44,506 nt of DNA from a virus: IMG/VR virus record IMGVR_UViG_3300010885_037217, positions 1-44,506 of that record. One strand, 5' to 3'. A model generated the notes under the pieces. That model was not told where the DNA came from. It did not search any database and saw only the letters and a list, made by a program, of their open reading frames with translations. The first letter of the stretch is position 1; the number at the start of each line of letters is the position of its first letter. Positions 1-9,286 of this stretch are shown here, piece after piece. The position numbers and the translations under genes are program-made.

Positions 1-3000
1 CCAACTGATGGTTATTTGTATGCATCTGATGGAAATCTATCTCTTGGTGTTGGAAAAAGTACTTCATATCTTTCATTATTCTCTGGTGGAACATTAGCAT
101 CTAACGAAAAGGTTAGATTTACAAATAATGGTGTTGGAATTGGAACCACACTTACTCCAGCGTTTCTTAATGTTTCTGGCGATGTTATTTTTGAGGGGGC
201 AACAACTACAGAACTTCTTCGTGTAACACAACTTGGAACTGGACCTGCTTTCCTTGTTGAACATGGATCTCGTAATGATGCCAATGCATTTACTGTTCTT
301 AATTCTGGACAAGTTGGTATTGGGGTCCTTTCTCCTGCAGAACAATATGTTTTTGAAGTTGACGGTGGAAATATAAGATTTGTAAAAGGTGGTCAAGGTG
401 ATATTGTTATCTCTCATTCGAACTTAGTATCCAATGTTCGTGCAGAATCTTCTGTTCAACTTGGTCTAGGTGCGAATGGACAGAATGATGCTATAAGAAT
501 TAATTTAAGTGGAAATGTTGGTATAGGTTCTACATTACCAAAATCAAAATTAGATGTTACTGGAAACGCAAGAATTTCTGGTATTTTAACTGTTGGATCT
601 TCGAGCATCACTCTCAATGGCACAACAAATGTTTTAAATGTTGGTACTGGTGTTACAATTTATGGTAATACTGGAATTGTAAGTGCATTTAGTTTTTATG
701 GTGATGGATCAAAATTAACTGGGGTTGGGTCATCACTTACTGTTAGCACAAGATCTGGTTACGCTGGGATTAATAGTACAGATGCTGTAACGAATGTAAG
801 TGCAATAAGATTTGATAGAAATACTGGATTTGCCGTAACAAGTCTTGGCAATAATGAAGTTTTTGTTCAGTTGGGTAGTAGTTTTAAAACTTGGAATGTT
901 GCTGGGCAAGATCCTCTCGTTGCGGTTGCTGAGGATACTGTTGAGATTGTTGCTGGACCTGGAATTGCAATTACAACAAAAGCAACTGATCCGAAAAAAA
1001 TAACATTTTCAACAACTTCTGGTATTGGATCTACTGGCGCCCAAGGTGCTCAAGGACTTCAAGGAACTATTGGTTCTCAAGGTCTTCAAGGAGTTCAAGG
1101 AACTATTGGATCACAAGGTGCTCAAGGAACTCAAGGTCGTCAAGGACTTCAAGGAGTTCAAGGAACCATTGGTATTGGATCTACTGGTGCTCAAGGAACT
1201 CAAGGTGCTCAAGGAACTCAAGGAGTTCAAGGAACCATTGGTATCGGATCTACTGGTACTCAAGGTGCTCAAGGTACTCAAGGTCTTCAAGGACTCCAAG
1301 GTACTCAAGGAACTATTGGTATTGGATCTACTGGTACTCAAGGTGCTCAAGGTACTCAAGGTACTCAAGGAACTATTGGTATTGGATCTACTGGTGCTCA
1401 AGGTTCTCAAGGATTACAAGGTCTTCAAGGTTCTCAAGGATTACAAGGTCTTCAAGGTACTATTGGTATTGGATCTACTGGTGCTCAAGGTTCTCAAGGA
1501 TTACAAGGTCTTCAAGGTTCTCAAGGATTACAAGGACTTCAAGGAACCATTGGCATTGGATCCACTGGTGCTCAAGGACTCCAAGGTCTTCAAGGACTCC
1601 AAGGACTCCAAGGACTTCAAGGACTTCAAGGACTCCAAGGACTTCAAGGTATTATTGGTATTGGATCCACTGGTGCTCAAGGACTCCAAGGTCTTCAAGG
1701 ACTCCAAGGTCTTCAAGGTATTATTGGTATTGGATCCACTGGTGCTCAAGGAATTCAGGGAACGCAAGGAATATTTGGATCTCAAGGCGCAATAGGTCAA
1801 CGTGGATCAGATGGTACTTCGGTTACTATTAAAGGATCTTTACCATTAACACCAGGAAGTGAGCAAAGTCAACTTAATAGTGGATTTCCTTCTGCTGTTT
1901 CTGGTGATGGTGTTATTGATAGTAATACTGGTAATTTATGGGTATATAATGGATCATCATGGTCTAATGTTGGATCTGTTAGGGGACCGCAGGGAACTCA
2001 AGGAATTCAGGGTTTAAGTAATCAAGGTACTCAAGGTAATCAAGGACTTCAAGGACTTCAGGGTCTTCAAGGTATTATTGGTATTGGATCTACTGGTTCT
2101 CAAGGTTCTCAAGGAATTCAAGGTCTTCAAGGATCGATAGGTTCTCAAGGATTCCAAGGAACTCAAGGATTACAAGGTACTCAAGGAACTATTGGTATTG
2201 GATCTACTGGTTCTCAAGGATCACAAGGTCTTCAAGGACTCCAAGGTCTTCAAGGACTTCAAGGTATTATTGGTATTGGATCCACTGGTGCTCAAGGCCT
2301 TCAAGGTCTTCAAGGTGTATTGGGATCTCAAGGATCGCAAGGTCTTCAAGGATTACAAGGTCTTCAAGGTACTATTGGTATTGGTTCAACAGGATCTCAA
2401 GGTGCTCAAGGATCTCAAGGAACTCAGGGATTACAGGGCCTTCAAGGTCTTCAAGGAACTATTGGTATTGGATCTACTGGTTCTCAAGGACTTCAGGGTC
2501 TTCAAGGAACTATTGGTATTGGATCTACTGGTCTTCAAGGTACTCAAGGTCTTCAAGGTACTCAAGGTCTTCAAGGAACTATTGGTATTGGATCCACTGG
2601 TGCTCAAGGTCTTCAGGGTGCATTCGGTTCTCAAGGATCACAAGGTCTTCAAGGACTCCAAGGTCTTCAAGGTATTATTGGTATTGGATCCACTGGTGCT
2701 CAAGGACTCCAAGGTCTTCAAGGAACCATTGGTATTGGATCCACTGGTGCTCAAGGTCTTCAGGGTGCATTCGGTTCTCAAGGATTGCAAGGTCTTCAAG
2801 GTTCTCAAGGATTGCAAGGTCTTCAAGGACTTGTTGGTAACTTTACGGTTTATCGCCAATCTACGCCACCAGGATCTGCATCTGTCGGAGATTATTGGGT
2901 AGACGAAGATGATGGCATCACTTATTTTTATTATAATGATGGAAACAGTTCTCAATGGGTTGAATTTGGTCCAACACCTCAACAAATAAATACTGGTTAT

Positions 3001-3525
3001 TCTAATAATGCTGGTATTGCCACGTATGCTACAGCAGCAGGAGTATCTACTAATGTTATAGGTGGTATTGCATCAGTTACTCAACTTTCAGTATCTGGTG
3101 TAGCAACAGTTTCTGAAATAAGAATTCAAAATGTTGCAGAAAAACTTATAAGAACAGATGGAAATAATGTATCCATTACTTACAGTTCGAATAGTGCAAA
3201 TACTGGATTATGTACCAATCCGAGTGGTAATATTACACTGAATGTAACTGGTATTCCAACAGACAGTTCTTTTGATAATCATGTGATTACATTTAGTGTA
3301 ATTGTAACTCAAACTGGAACTGCAAGAAGTTGTACTGCAGTTAATTTGAATGGTGTTCCTGAAACAATATTTTGGTCTGGGGGTTCTTTAGCATCTGCAA
3401 CCACTGGTGTTACAACAACTAGAGGATATGATATCTATAATTTTACTGGAATTAATACCGTAGGTTCTGCAAGTACTGCTGCAAATTATATTGTTCTTGG
3501 TATTGTGAATGGGGGATTTAGATAA
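1..3525 (+). CDS. Collagen-like tail fibre protein (5' partial)
   Basis: The reading frame is open from the first base, so the gene starts upstream; the first in-window start codon (TTG at 16) is only a sense codon. The visible 1174 residues have an N-terminal beta-rich part with GVGIGTT-type repeats (about 1-340), typical of phage fibre shafts. Two collagen-like Gly-X-Gln tracts follow (about 342-598 and 663-946), separated by a ~65-residue globular insert ending NLWVYNGSSWSNVG. The C-terminal part of ~225 residues opens with GDYWVDEDDG. The Gly-X-Y tracts contain almost no proline; Gln fills the Y position. They are broken regularly by GTIGIGSTG. Phage collagen-like segments form trimeric rods, so a trimeric receptor-binding or whisker fibre of the virion is inferred. 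The gene is followed by a one-base TAATG overlap. Confidence 0.85.
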   Translation, partial: PTDGYLYASDGNLSLGVGKSTSYLSLFSGGTLASNEKVRFTNNGVGIGTTLTPAFLNVSGDVIFEGATTTELLRVTQLGTGPAFLVEHGSRNDANAFTVLNSGQVGIGVLSPAEQYVFEVDGGNIRFVKGGQGDIVISHSNLVSNVRAESSVQLGLGANGQNDAIRINLSGNVGIGSTLPKSKLDVTGNARISGILTVGSSSITLNGTTNVLNVGTGVTIYGNTGIVSAFSFYGDGSKLTGVGSSLTVSTRSGYAGINSTDAVTNVSAIRFDRNTGFAVTSLGNNEVFVQLGSSFKTWNVAGQDPLVAVAEDTVEIVAGPGIAITTKATDPKKITFSTTSGIGSTGAQGAQGLQGTIGSQGLQGVQGTIGSQGAQGTQGRQGLQGVQGTIGIGSTGAQGTQGAQGTQGVQGTIGIGSTGTQGAQGTQGLQGLQGTQGTIGIGSTGTQGAQGTQGTQGTIGIGSTGAQGSQGLQGLQGSQGLQGLQGTIGIGSTGAQGSQGLQGLQGSQGLQGLQGTIGIGSTGAQGLQGLQGLQGLQGLQGLQGLQGLQGIIGIGSTGAQGLQGLQGLQGLQGIIGIGSTGAQGIQGTQGIFGSQGAIGQRGSDGTSVTIKGSLPLTPGSEQSQLNSGFPSAVSGDGVIDSNTGNLWVYNGSSWSNVGSVRGPQGTQGIQGLSNQGTQGNQGLQGLQGLQGIIGIGSTGSQGSQGIQGLQGSIGSQGFQGTQGLQGTQGTIGIGSTGSQGSQGLQGLQGLQGLQGIIGIGSTGAQGLQGLQGVLGSQGSQGLQGLQGLQGTIGIGSTGSQGAQGSQGTQGLQGLQGLQGTIGIGSTGSQGLQGLQGTIGIGSTGLQGTQGLQGTQGLQGTIGIGSTGAQGLQGAFGSQGSQGLQGLQGLQGIIGIGSTGAQGLQGLQGTIGIGSTGAQGLQGAFGSQGLQGLQGSQGLQGLQGLVGNFTVYRQSTPPGSASVGDYWVDEDDGITYFYYNDGNSSQWVEFGPTPQQINTGYSNNAGIATYATAAGVSTNVIGGIASVTQLSVSGVATVSEIRIQNVAEKLIRTDGNNVSITYSSNSANTGLCTNPSGNITLNVTGIPTDSSFDNHVITFSVIVTQTGTARSCTAVNLNGVPETIFWSGGSLASATTGVTTTRGYDIYNFTGINTVGSASTAANYIVLGIVNGGFR
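1024..1795 (+). repeat. Collagen-like Gly-X-Gln coding repeat tract A
   Basis: A 9-bp unit (ggt/gga, variable codon, caa) is repeated in tandem and encodes GLQ, GTQ, GAQ and GSQ triplets. Longer blocks ending in ATTGGTATTGGATCTACTGG recur. Synonymous third-base changes between units show an older, partly homogenised array, not fresh slippage. The same array gives long open frames in other phases and on the other strand; these are shadows. Confidence 0.9.
1987..2838 (+). repeat. Collagen-like Gly-X-Gln coding repeat tract B
   Basis: This is the second tandem Gly-X-Gln array of the same fibre gene, after the short globular insert. It has the same 9-bp units and the recurring IGIGSTG break. A GAFGSQG block is repeated near its end, at about 2617 and 2767, pointing to internal block duplication. 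Confidence 0.9.
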
Positions 3526-4394
3526 TGTCTCCAATTGTCAATAGGATTAGTTCTGGATTTGGATTTAATAGTAGGAAAAAAGTATCATCTGCATCATATT
3601 CTGGAGTAATACCAACAAATAGTTTATATTCTCATTGGGATTTTTCTGTATTAGCAGATGCTGTTGGAACTACTTATACTACGGATGGTACTGCAATTAC
3701 CTCAGCAGCTGGAAATTCTATTGGAGGATCATCCACAACTCCACAACTTTATCATAAAAGATCTGGTACTGGTACTTTTTCAACTACAATTAGTACTCAA
3801 AATGGAATAAAATGTTTGTCTTTAGCATCGAATACTGGTACTCAAAATCAAGGAGCATTTTTAAATTCTGATGGAAATGCTTTTCCAAATATAGGAGCAT
3901 CAGATTCTTATACTTGGATTTCTGTTTGGAAACACACAACAACAATTTCAAATTATACTAGAATGTATAGGTGGTATTTGGCTGGTTATAGTTATGATTT
4001 TAATCATGGAACTTATTGGGTCAATTCTTCTAATGATGAACTTGATGTTTTTAATTATGCTGCCGCATCAAAGGCTGTATCTATTACTAGTGGTAGTAAT
4101 AGGGGATCAACATCTTTTGTTCATTATGATGTTGTTACAGTTACTGGAAGCGTATATAACGTTTCATATAATACTAGTCTAGGTTCTGCGAATACTTCTT
4201 CAGGTACAATTTCTGGAATAACTTATTCTACACAAGTAGATGCAAATAGATATTTTCAAATTAGACCTGTAGATTATAGTGGCAATACTACTTATCCAGC
4301 ATTAGTTGCATGTGAATTTGCATTTTATAATAGATCTATGGACTCAACAGAAAGGGCATCAGTTATAAGTAGTCTTAGAACTAAATGGGGATAA
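3525..4394 (+). CDS. LamG/concanavalin-like virion protein
   Basis: 289 residues, rich in Ser, Thr, Asn and Tyr. The start ATG shares its A with the stop of the upstream fibre gene (TAATG), so translational coupling is likely. The segment from LYSHWDFS through the C-terminal FAFYNRSMDSTERASV has the layout of a LamG/concanavalin-like jelly-roll lectin domain, whose last strand typically carries a YNR-x-L/M motif. No signal peptide or membrane helix is visible. Such domains in phage fibres and whiskers bind sugars; the position between two collagen fibres suggests a tip or accessory fibre protein. The fold assignment is by pattern, not by search. Confidence 0.7.
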   Translation: MSPIVNRISSGFGFNSRKKVSSASYSGVIPTNSLYSHWDFSVLADAVGTTYTTDGTAITSAAGNSIGGSSTTPQLYHKRSGTGTFSTTISTQNGIKCLSLASNTGTQNQGAFLNSDGNAFPNIGASDSYTWISVWKHTTTISNYTRMYRWYLAGYSYDFNHGTYWVNSSNDELDVFNYAAASKAVSITSGSNRGSTSFVHYDVVTVTGSVYNVSYNTSLGSANTSSGTISGITYSTQVDANRYFQIRPVDYSGNTTYPALVACEFAFYNRSMDSTERASVISSLRTKWG

Positions 4395-4418
4395 CTTTAG
4401 TATGATAACCAAACATAA

Positions 4419-4426
4419 AATAAATA
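4419..4426 (+). promoter_or_regulatory. T4-type late promoter motif AATAAATA
   Basis: The octamer matches the NATAAATA late promoter element described for T4-like cyanophages. It lies in the 52-base gap 21 bases upstream of the ATG of the second collagen-like fibre gene. An AAAGAG ribosome-binding site sits between the motif and the start. In an AT-rich genome the motif alone is weak evidence, but its placement is right. Confidence 0.5.
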
Positions 4427-4446
4427 ACTTTTAAAGAGATATAAAC

Positions 4447-7020
4447 ATGGCACTTGATTTTCCAATCAGTCCAACAATAGGTCTTACTACTTCTATAGGA
4501 ACGAAAACTTGGAAGTGGAATGGCCAAGGATGGGAATTGGTGCCAAATATTATTGTAGGTTCTCAAGGAACTCAAGGTATTATTGGTATTGGATCTACTG
4601 GTACTCAAGGATCACAAGGTCTTCAGGGTATTGGATCTCAAGGATCCCAGGGTACTCAAGGTCTTCAAGGAATCCAAGGTCTTCAAGGAACTATTGGCAT
4701 TGGATCTACTGGTTCTCAAGGATCGCAGGGTACTCAAGGTCTTCAGGGTCTTCAAGGAACTATTGGCATTGGATCTACTGGATCTCAAGGACTCCAAGGT
4801 CTTCAGGGTCTTCAGGGTCTTCAAGGAACTATTGGCATTGGATCTACTGGATCTCAAGGATCTCAAGGATCTCAAGGACTCCAAGGTCTTCAAGGTACTC
4901 AAGGTCTTCAGGGTCTTCAAGGAACTATTGGCATTGGATCTACTGGATCTCAAGGACTCCAAGGTCTTCAGGGTCTTCAGGGTGTTGGATCTCAAGGTCT
5001 TCAGGGTCTTCAAGGATTACAAGGTCTTCAAGGTACTATTGGTATTGGTTCAACAGGATCTCAAGGTCTTCAAGGATCTCAAGGATCGCAAGGTCTTCAA
5101 GGTCTTCAAGGTCTTCAAGGTCTTCAAGGTACTCAAGGATCGCAAGGTCTTCAAGGAACTATTGGCATTGGATCTACTGGATCCCAAGGATCCCAAGGAT
5201 CCCAAGGTACTCAAGGACTCCAGGGTACTCAGGGAACACAAGGTGTTTCTGGCCCAGTAGCAGGTAGTGCTAATCAAGTCGTCTATAAGGATGGTTCCAA
5301 TAATCCAACTGGATCCAATAACTTTACTTTTGATGGATCCAATCTTTATATTGGTGGAAATATTACTATTGGAGGTACAACAGCATTCCTTGCTGTTAAT
5401 GAAGTTAAAATTAAGGACAAAAATATTGTCCTTGGTATTACTACAAATACATTAAACCAAGATGTTTCAACTGATACCACTGCAAATCATGGTGGTATTG
5501 CTATTGCGTCAACTGAAGGAAGTCCATTATTTGATATTGATGTTGGTTTTGGTACTGATAATATTCCAAGAACATATAAGCAAATTATGTGGTTGAAGTC
5601 TGGTTCCTTTACTGGACTGAATACTGATGCTTGGTTATTTAATTATGGAGTGGGTATTGGCACTGATCAAATTCCTAATGGAGTAAGACTTGCTGTCGGT
5701 GGGATGCAAGTTACTGATACTACATTAGATGTTGGTGGGAATATAAGACTTCGTTCTGGTCTTTATGATGTTTACAATAATGTAGGCGCCGCTAATTCAA
5801 TCTTAGTTTCTACTGGTGCTGGAGTTTCTTGGACTACTCCTTTTGGTGCTGGTTTGCAAGGTGCTCAAGGAAACCAAGGTCTTCAAGGTGTTGGATCACA
5901 AGGATCTCAAGGTCTTCAAGGAACTATTGGTTCTCAAGGCCTTCAAGGAGTTCAAGGAACTATTGGATCACAAGGTTCTCAAGGATTACAAGGTCTTCAA
6001 GGTTCTCAAGGATTACAAGGTCTTCAAGGTACTATTGGTATCGGATCTACTGGTACTCAAGGTTCTCAAGGATTACAAGGTCTTCAAGGTATTGGATCAC
6101 AAGGTTCTCAAGGCCTTCAAGGAGTTCAAGGAACCATTGGTATCGGATCTACTGGTACTCAAGGATCTCAGGGTACTCAAGGAAATCAAGGTACTCAAGG
6201 AAATCAAGGTACTCAAGGTACTCAAGGTCTTCAAGGAGTCATTGGTATTGGATCTACTGGTTCTCAAGGATCTCAAGGTCTTCAAGGTCTTCAAGGTCTT
6301 CAAGGTCTTCAAGGTCTTCAAGGAAACCAAGGTCTTCAAGGTGTTGGATCACAAGGTCTTCAGGGAACTATTGGTATTGGATCCACTGGTACTCAAGGCC
6401 TTCAAGGTCTTCAAGGTGTTGGTTCACAAGGTTCTCAAGGATTACAAGGTGATGGATCACAAGGTCTTCAGGGAACTGTTGGTATTGGATCTACTGGTAC
6501 TCAAGGATCCCAAGGTCTTCAAGGTGTTGGATCACAAGGTCTTCAAGGTCTTCAAGGTGTTGGTTCTCAAGGTCTTCAAGGTCTCATAGGAATTCAAGGT
6601 CCAGCAGGATCTGGTGGTGGCGGAGGAGGAGGATTATCAAGTTGGATTTATAAAACAGCAAACTATACTGCAACAACTGGGGATCAAATTATTGCAAATA
6701 CTTCTGGTGGAGCATTTACAATTACTCTTCCAGCAACTCCATCAACTGGAAATATTGTCCGTATATCTGATGGTGCAAATTGGGTAACGTATAACCTAAC
6801 AGTTGCAAGAAATGGTAGTACAATTGAAGGATTGTCTGAAGATCTAACATTAGATTTGGGATTAACAATTGTAGATTTAATATATGATGGAACAACCTGG
6901 CAAGTATTCAGTTCATTAGGTCCACAAGGACCTACAGGACCTACAGGACCTACAGGACCTACAGGATCGGGAGGAGGTACTGGTACTATAAATGAACTTG
7001 ACGCTGCACTTTTCTCATAA
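4447..7020 (+). CDS. Collagen-like tail fibre protein
   Basis: 857 residues, complete. The N-terminus MALDFPISPT is followed by a TWKWNGQGWEL stretch, a pattern seen at the start of cyanophage fibres. Domains are: collagen-like Gly-X-Gln tract (about 38-266); a beta-rich globular part (267-467) with YIGGNITIGG and GVGIGTD repeats; a second collagen tract (468-718); a poly-Gly hinge; a C-terminal domain (about 725-825) resembling phage tail-fibre tips; a short GPTGPTGPT segment; and a small terminal peptide. Only the last collagen piece carries proline. AAAGAG upstream gives a ribosome-binding site. This is a probable trimeric fibre. It resembles the upstream fibre in its repeats but not in its globular parts, so the repeats may have spread by recombination. 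Confidence 0.85.
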   Translation: MALDFPISPTIGLTTSIGTKTWKWNGQGWELVPNIIVGSQGTQGIIGIGSTGTQGSQGLQGIGSQGSQGTQGLQGIQGLQGTIGIGSTGSQGSQGTQGLQGLQGTIGIGSTGSQGLQGLQGLQGLQGTIGIGSTGSQGSQGSQGLQGLQGTQGLQGLQGTIGIGSTGSQGLQGLQGLQGVGSQGLQGLQGLQGLQGTIGIGSTGSQGLQGSQGSQGLQGLQGLQGLQGTQGSQGLQGTIGIGSTGSQGSQGSQGTQGLQGTQGTQGVSGPVAGSANQVVYKDGSNNPTGSNNFTFDGSNLYIGGNITIGGTTAFLAVNEVKIKDKNIVLGITTNTLNQDVSTDTTANHGGIAIASTEGSPLFDIDVGFGTDNIPRTYKQIMWLKSGSFTGLNTDAWLFNYGVGIGTDQIPNGVRLAVGGMQVTDTTLDVGGNIRLRSGLYDVYNNVGAANSILVSTGAGVSWTTPFGAGLQGAQGNQGLQGVGSQGSQGLQGTIGSQGLQGVQGTIGSQGSQGLQGLQGSQGLQGLQGTIGIGSTGTQGSQGLQGLQGIGSQGSQGLQGVQGTIGIGSTGTQGSQGTQGNQGTQGNQGTQGTQGLQGVIGIGSTGSQGSQGLQGLQGLQGLQGLQGNQGLQGVGSQGLQGTIGIGSTGTQGLQGLQGVGSQGSQGLQGDGSQGLQGTVGIGSTGTQGSQGLQGVGSQGLQGLQGVGSQGLQGLIGIQGPAGSGGGGGGGLSSWIYKTANYTATTGDQIIANTSGGAFTITLPATPSTGNIVRISDGANWVTYNLTVARNGSTIEGLSEDLTLDLGLTIVDLIYDGTTWQVFSSLGPQGPTGPTGPTGPTGSGGGTGTINELDAALFS
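4555..5244 (+). repeat. Collagen-like Gly-X-Gln coding repeat tract C
   Basis: Tandem 9-bp Gly-X-Gln units with the recurring GTIGIGSTG break, in the N-terminal collagen rod of the 857-residue fibre. Several 30-50 base blocks recur with few changes. Confidence 0.9.
5848..6600 (+). repeat. Collagen-like Gly-X-Gln coding repeat tract D
   Basis: Second collagen rod of the 857-residue fibre. It uses GVGSQG breaks as well as the IGIGSTG breaks, and shares long blocks with the tract in the first gene (for example around 1075 and 5930), consistent with exchange between fibre genes. Confidence 0.9.
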
Positions 7021-7023
7021 ATA
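7016..7023 (+). promoter_or_regulatory. T4-type late promoter motif CATAAATA overlapping a stop codon
   Basis: CATAAATA contains the TAA stop (7018-7020) of the upstream fibre gene and lies 14 bases before the next ATG. It matches the NATAAATA cyanophage late element. The very short leader would leave little room for a ribosome-binding site, and only a weak AAAGA is seen. Confidence 0.45.
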
Positions 7024-7037
7024 TTTAAAAAAAGATA

Positions 7038-7445
7038 ATGGCACTTAGAAGAACTAAATTATTAAGTATTCAATCAGTAACTGGAATTGCTACGGTTGGC
7101 ATTTTTACTGTAGGAACTACTCCAACTGCAGGTGGTGTTGGCATTGCTTCTACTACTTATTTGAGAAGTATTATTATGCATAATACTGGTCTTAATACTG
7201 CAACTTCGTCAATTTATGTTTATCCAAGTACAGTTGCAGTTTCTGGTGTTGGAGTAACTTCCTTTCGATTGGCGAGAGTTGATCTTGGAACAAATGAAAC
7301 GTATTTCTTTGAAACGAATTATCCTCTTGTTCTTGTAAATCAAGAAAAGATTGTTGTGGAGGTTACTCAACCAAGTCTTTCTGTTGGTGGGGCAGGTATT
7401 GGAAGTGCGATAAACTATCAGATTATCGGTGATACTGATATTTAA
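7038..7445 (+). CDS. Small virion structural protein, function unknown
   Basis: 135 residues, beta-rich, no cysteine and no membrane helix. It begins MALRRTKLLS and contains RSIIMHNTG and NETYFFETNYPLVLVNQEKI, a pattern that looks like small beta-sandwich virion proteins of T4-like cyanophages. It sits among fibre genes, with a late promoter motif just upstream and a LamG-like gene 13 bases downstream, so a structural role (decoration, connector or fibre-base protein) is inferred from context. I do not recognise a named family. Confidence 0.7.
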   Translation: MALRRTKLLSIQSVTGIATVGIFTVGTTPTAGGVGIASTTYLRSIIMHNTGLNTATSSIYVYPSTVAVSGVGVTSFRLARVDLGTNETYFFETNYPLVLVNQEKIVVEVTQPSLSVGGAGIGSAINYQIIGDTDI

Positions 7446-7458
7446 TGGTTGATTCATT

Positions 7459-8244
7459 ATGTCAATAAAGAGTACAAGAATTATTGGATCTATTAAAGGA
7501 GCAAAATTTGGATCTACCAAAAGAACTGGTGGTGGAACTACGATTGAATCTGGTGGAGTAACTAGTGGATTGATCATACATTATGATTTTGGTAATACTA
7601 GTTCCTGGCCAGGATCTGGAACTACTGTGACTGATTTAAGTGGTACTAGTAATACTGGAACTCTTGCATTTACTGGAACTGCACCTGATTATAGTACTGA
7701 AAATGGAGGTTCTGTAGTTTTTATTGATAGTTTCAGTCAGTATCTTTATACAACAACACTATATACAAATCCCCAATCTTTTACTATTAGTGCTTGGTTT
7801 AAAACTGCCGCTGCTAATGGTAAAAAAATAATTGGGTTTCAATCTGCTCGAATAGGAACTACTGCTGATGCACATGATAGGCAGATTTACATAGGTACTG
7901 ATGGGAAACTATATTTTGGTGTTTATGATGGGGCAGTTAAATCTGCAATTTCGCCATTAACATATAATGATAATAACTGGTATCATGTTGCGGGAACTTA
8001 TGGTGGAGAAGGAACTACCGTAAGATTGTATGTCAATGGAGTATCGATTGCAACAAATACTGCATCTAATGCTGAAAACTCTAGTGGATATTGGAGAATC
8101 GGGGCATATAGAAATACATGGGTAAATGGTGGTGATGGATATTATATTGGTAATATTGGTGTGGTGCAAGTTTATAACCGAGGACTTTCTTCGGTAGAAG
8201 TATTGCAAAATTTTAATGATAAAAAGGGAAGATTTGGTCTTTAA
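7459..8244 (+). CDS. LamG-like (concanavalin-type) domain protein
   Basis: 261 residues. After a basic N-terminus (MSIKSTRIIGSIKGAKFG) and a Gly/Thr linker, residues from about 40 form a LamG-like jelly roll. SGLIIHYDFGN is a typical first strand, SFTISAWFKT a typical middle strand, NNWYHVAGTYGGEG and VRLYVNGVSIA the classic LamG W-x-H-V-A-x-T-Y and L-Y-V-N-G signatures, and GVVQVYNRGLSSVEV the last strand. The family binds glycans or proteins on cell surfaces; in a virion it would serve host recognition. It is more canonical than the LamG-like gene at 3525. No signal peptide is seen, as expected for a virion protein. Confidence 0.85.
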   Translation: MSIKSTRIIGSIKGAKFGSTKRTGGGTTIESGGVTSGLIIHYDFGNTSSWPGSGTTVTDLSGTSNTGTLAFTGTAPDYSTENGGSVVFIDSFSQYLYTTTLYTNPQSFTISAWFKTAAANGKKIIGFQSARIGTTADAHDRQIYIGTDGKLYFGVYDGAVKSAISPLTYNDNNWYHVAGTYGGEGTTVRLYVNGVSIATNTASNAENSSGYWRIGAYRNTWVNGGDGYYIGNIGVVQVYNRGLSSVEVLQNFNDKKGRFGL

Positions 8245-8266
8245 TTAAACTTTATAGGTTTTTCAT

Positions 8267-9256
8267 ATGGCAGTCAGAACTACAAGTAAAACTTCTAGCG
8301 GCGGGTTTGTTCCTGGCAAAGTATTGGATGGATATTCAGTACCTTTTGATAGAACTAAATGGACTGGTGGTGGAACTAATGATAATAGTGGTGGAGGTAT
8401 TTATAACTTCACTACATTTACCTTTACAACTGGTGGTGCAACTGGAAGAAATGGACCAACTTCATTTGCAGCAGTCTCAAGTTACACATCACAATCTTGG
8501 TATTCAACTTATTTTTCCGTTTCATCTGGAATACAAAATTGGACTGCACCTGCTACTGGAAACTACACGATTCGTGCTGCTGGTGCTGCTGGACAAAATG
8601 GAAATTTTGCTACTTATTGTAGGGGAATTGTTATTGAATCTACCATATCCTTAGTGGCGGGGCAACAATATAAAATATTGGTTGGACAAAAAGGATCTGT
8701 ATATGTAACTAGTTCTGGTGGTGGTGGTGGTGGAACTTTTATGACAACCACTGGAAATAGTCCCATTATAGTTGCTGGTGGAGGAGGAGGTGCTACCACT
8801 AACTCAGCAACACTTTATTCTGGAAGTGATGGGCAATCTGGAACATCTGGATCTAATAGTAGTGAAGGATATGGTACTGGTGGAACTTCTGGAAATGGTG
8901 GAACTGGTGCAGTAGGTGGGAGTGGATCTAGATGGGGTGGAGGTGGAGGAGGTTTACTGACTGACGGTACAAATGCTGCCAGTAATACTAGTGGATTGGG
9001 ATTTGCTTTTGTAAATGGTGGGCAAGGTGGAAATTCTGGTGGTACTAATACTGCATATGGGGGTTTTGGTGGTGGTGGAGGAACTCATGGAAACGCTGGA
9101 GGTGGTGGAGGTGGTGGTGGATATTCTGGCGGTGGAGGTAGTGGAGAAAGCACAGGTACTATTACTGCTGGTGGTGGGGGAAGTTATTCTCAATCTACAA
9201 TTAGTGTAATTGGATATAATACTGGAGATGGATATTTGATTGTGACTAGAATATAG
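8267..9256 (+). CDS. Glycine-rich fibre/adhesin protein
   Basis: 329 residues. The N-terminal ~85 residues are Gly/Thr/Ser rich. From about residue 88 (IQNWTAPATGNYTIRAAGAAG) it follows the plan of phage glycine-rich domains: two strands, then GAAGQNG, strands with YKILVGQKG, and a long series of glycine loops (GGGGGGTF, IIVAGGGGG, RWGGGGGGLL), closing with GDGYLIVTRI. Polyglycine loops of this sort form packed helices in the tips of some T4-like phage adhesins. This is the uninterrupted version of the domain that is split by repeat arrays in the three genes at 13843, 16598 and 19352. Probable receptor-binding or fibre-tip protein. Confidence 0.75.
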   Translation: MAVRTTSKTSSGGFVPGKVLDGYSVPFDRTKWTGGGTNDNSGGGIYNFTTFTFTTGGATGRNGPTSFAAVSSYTSQSWYSTYFSVSSGIQNWTAPATGNYTIRAAGAAGQNGNFATYCRGIVIESTISLVAGQQYKILVGQKGSVYVTSSGGGGGGTFMTTTGNSPIIVAGGGGGATTNSATLYSGSDGQSGTSGSNSSEGYGTGGTSGNGGTGAVGGSGSRWGGGGGGLLTDGTNAASNTSGLGFAFVNGGQGGNSGGTNTAYGGFGGGGGTHGNAGGGGGGGGYSGGGGSGESTGTITAGGGGSYSQSTISVIGYNTGDGYLIVTRI

Positions 9257-9286
9257 ATGTTGTTTTATAATTTTATTAATTGAAAG

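Noticed and set aside
1025-1795. A 256-codon + frame rich in Leu, Lys and Val, and similar long frames at 2192-2902, 4583-5260 and 5816-6589
   Set aside because: They run exactly over the 9-bp collagen repeats, which stay open in several phases because the unit lacks stops. Composition is low-complexity and there is no start signal.
1111-1800. Minus-strand frames rich in Leu, Ser and Thr across the collagen tracts
   Set aside because: Antisense shadows of the same 9-bp repeats; no ribosome-binding site and no recognisable fold.
1024-2838. Regular short direct repeats that could suggest a CRISPR array
   Set aside because: Units are 9 bp, continuous and in frame, with no unique spacers; they encode collagen triplets.
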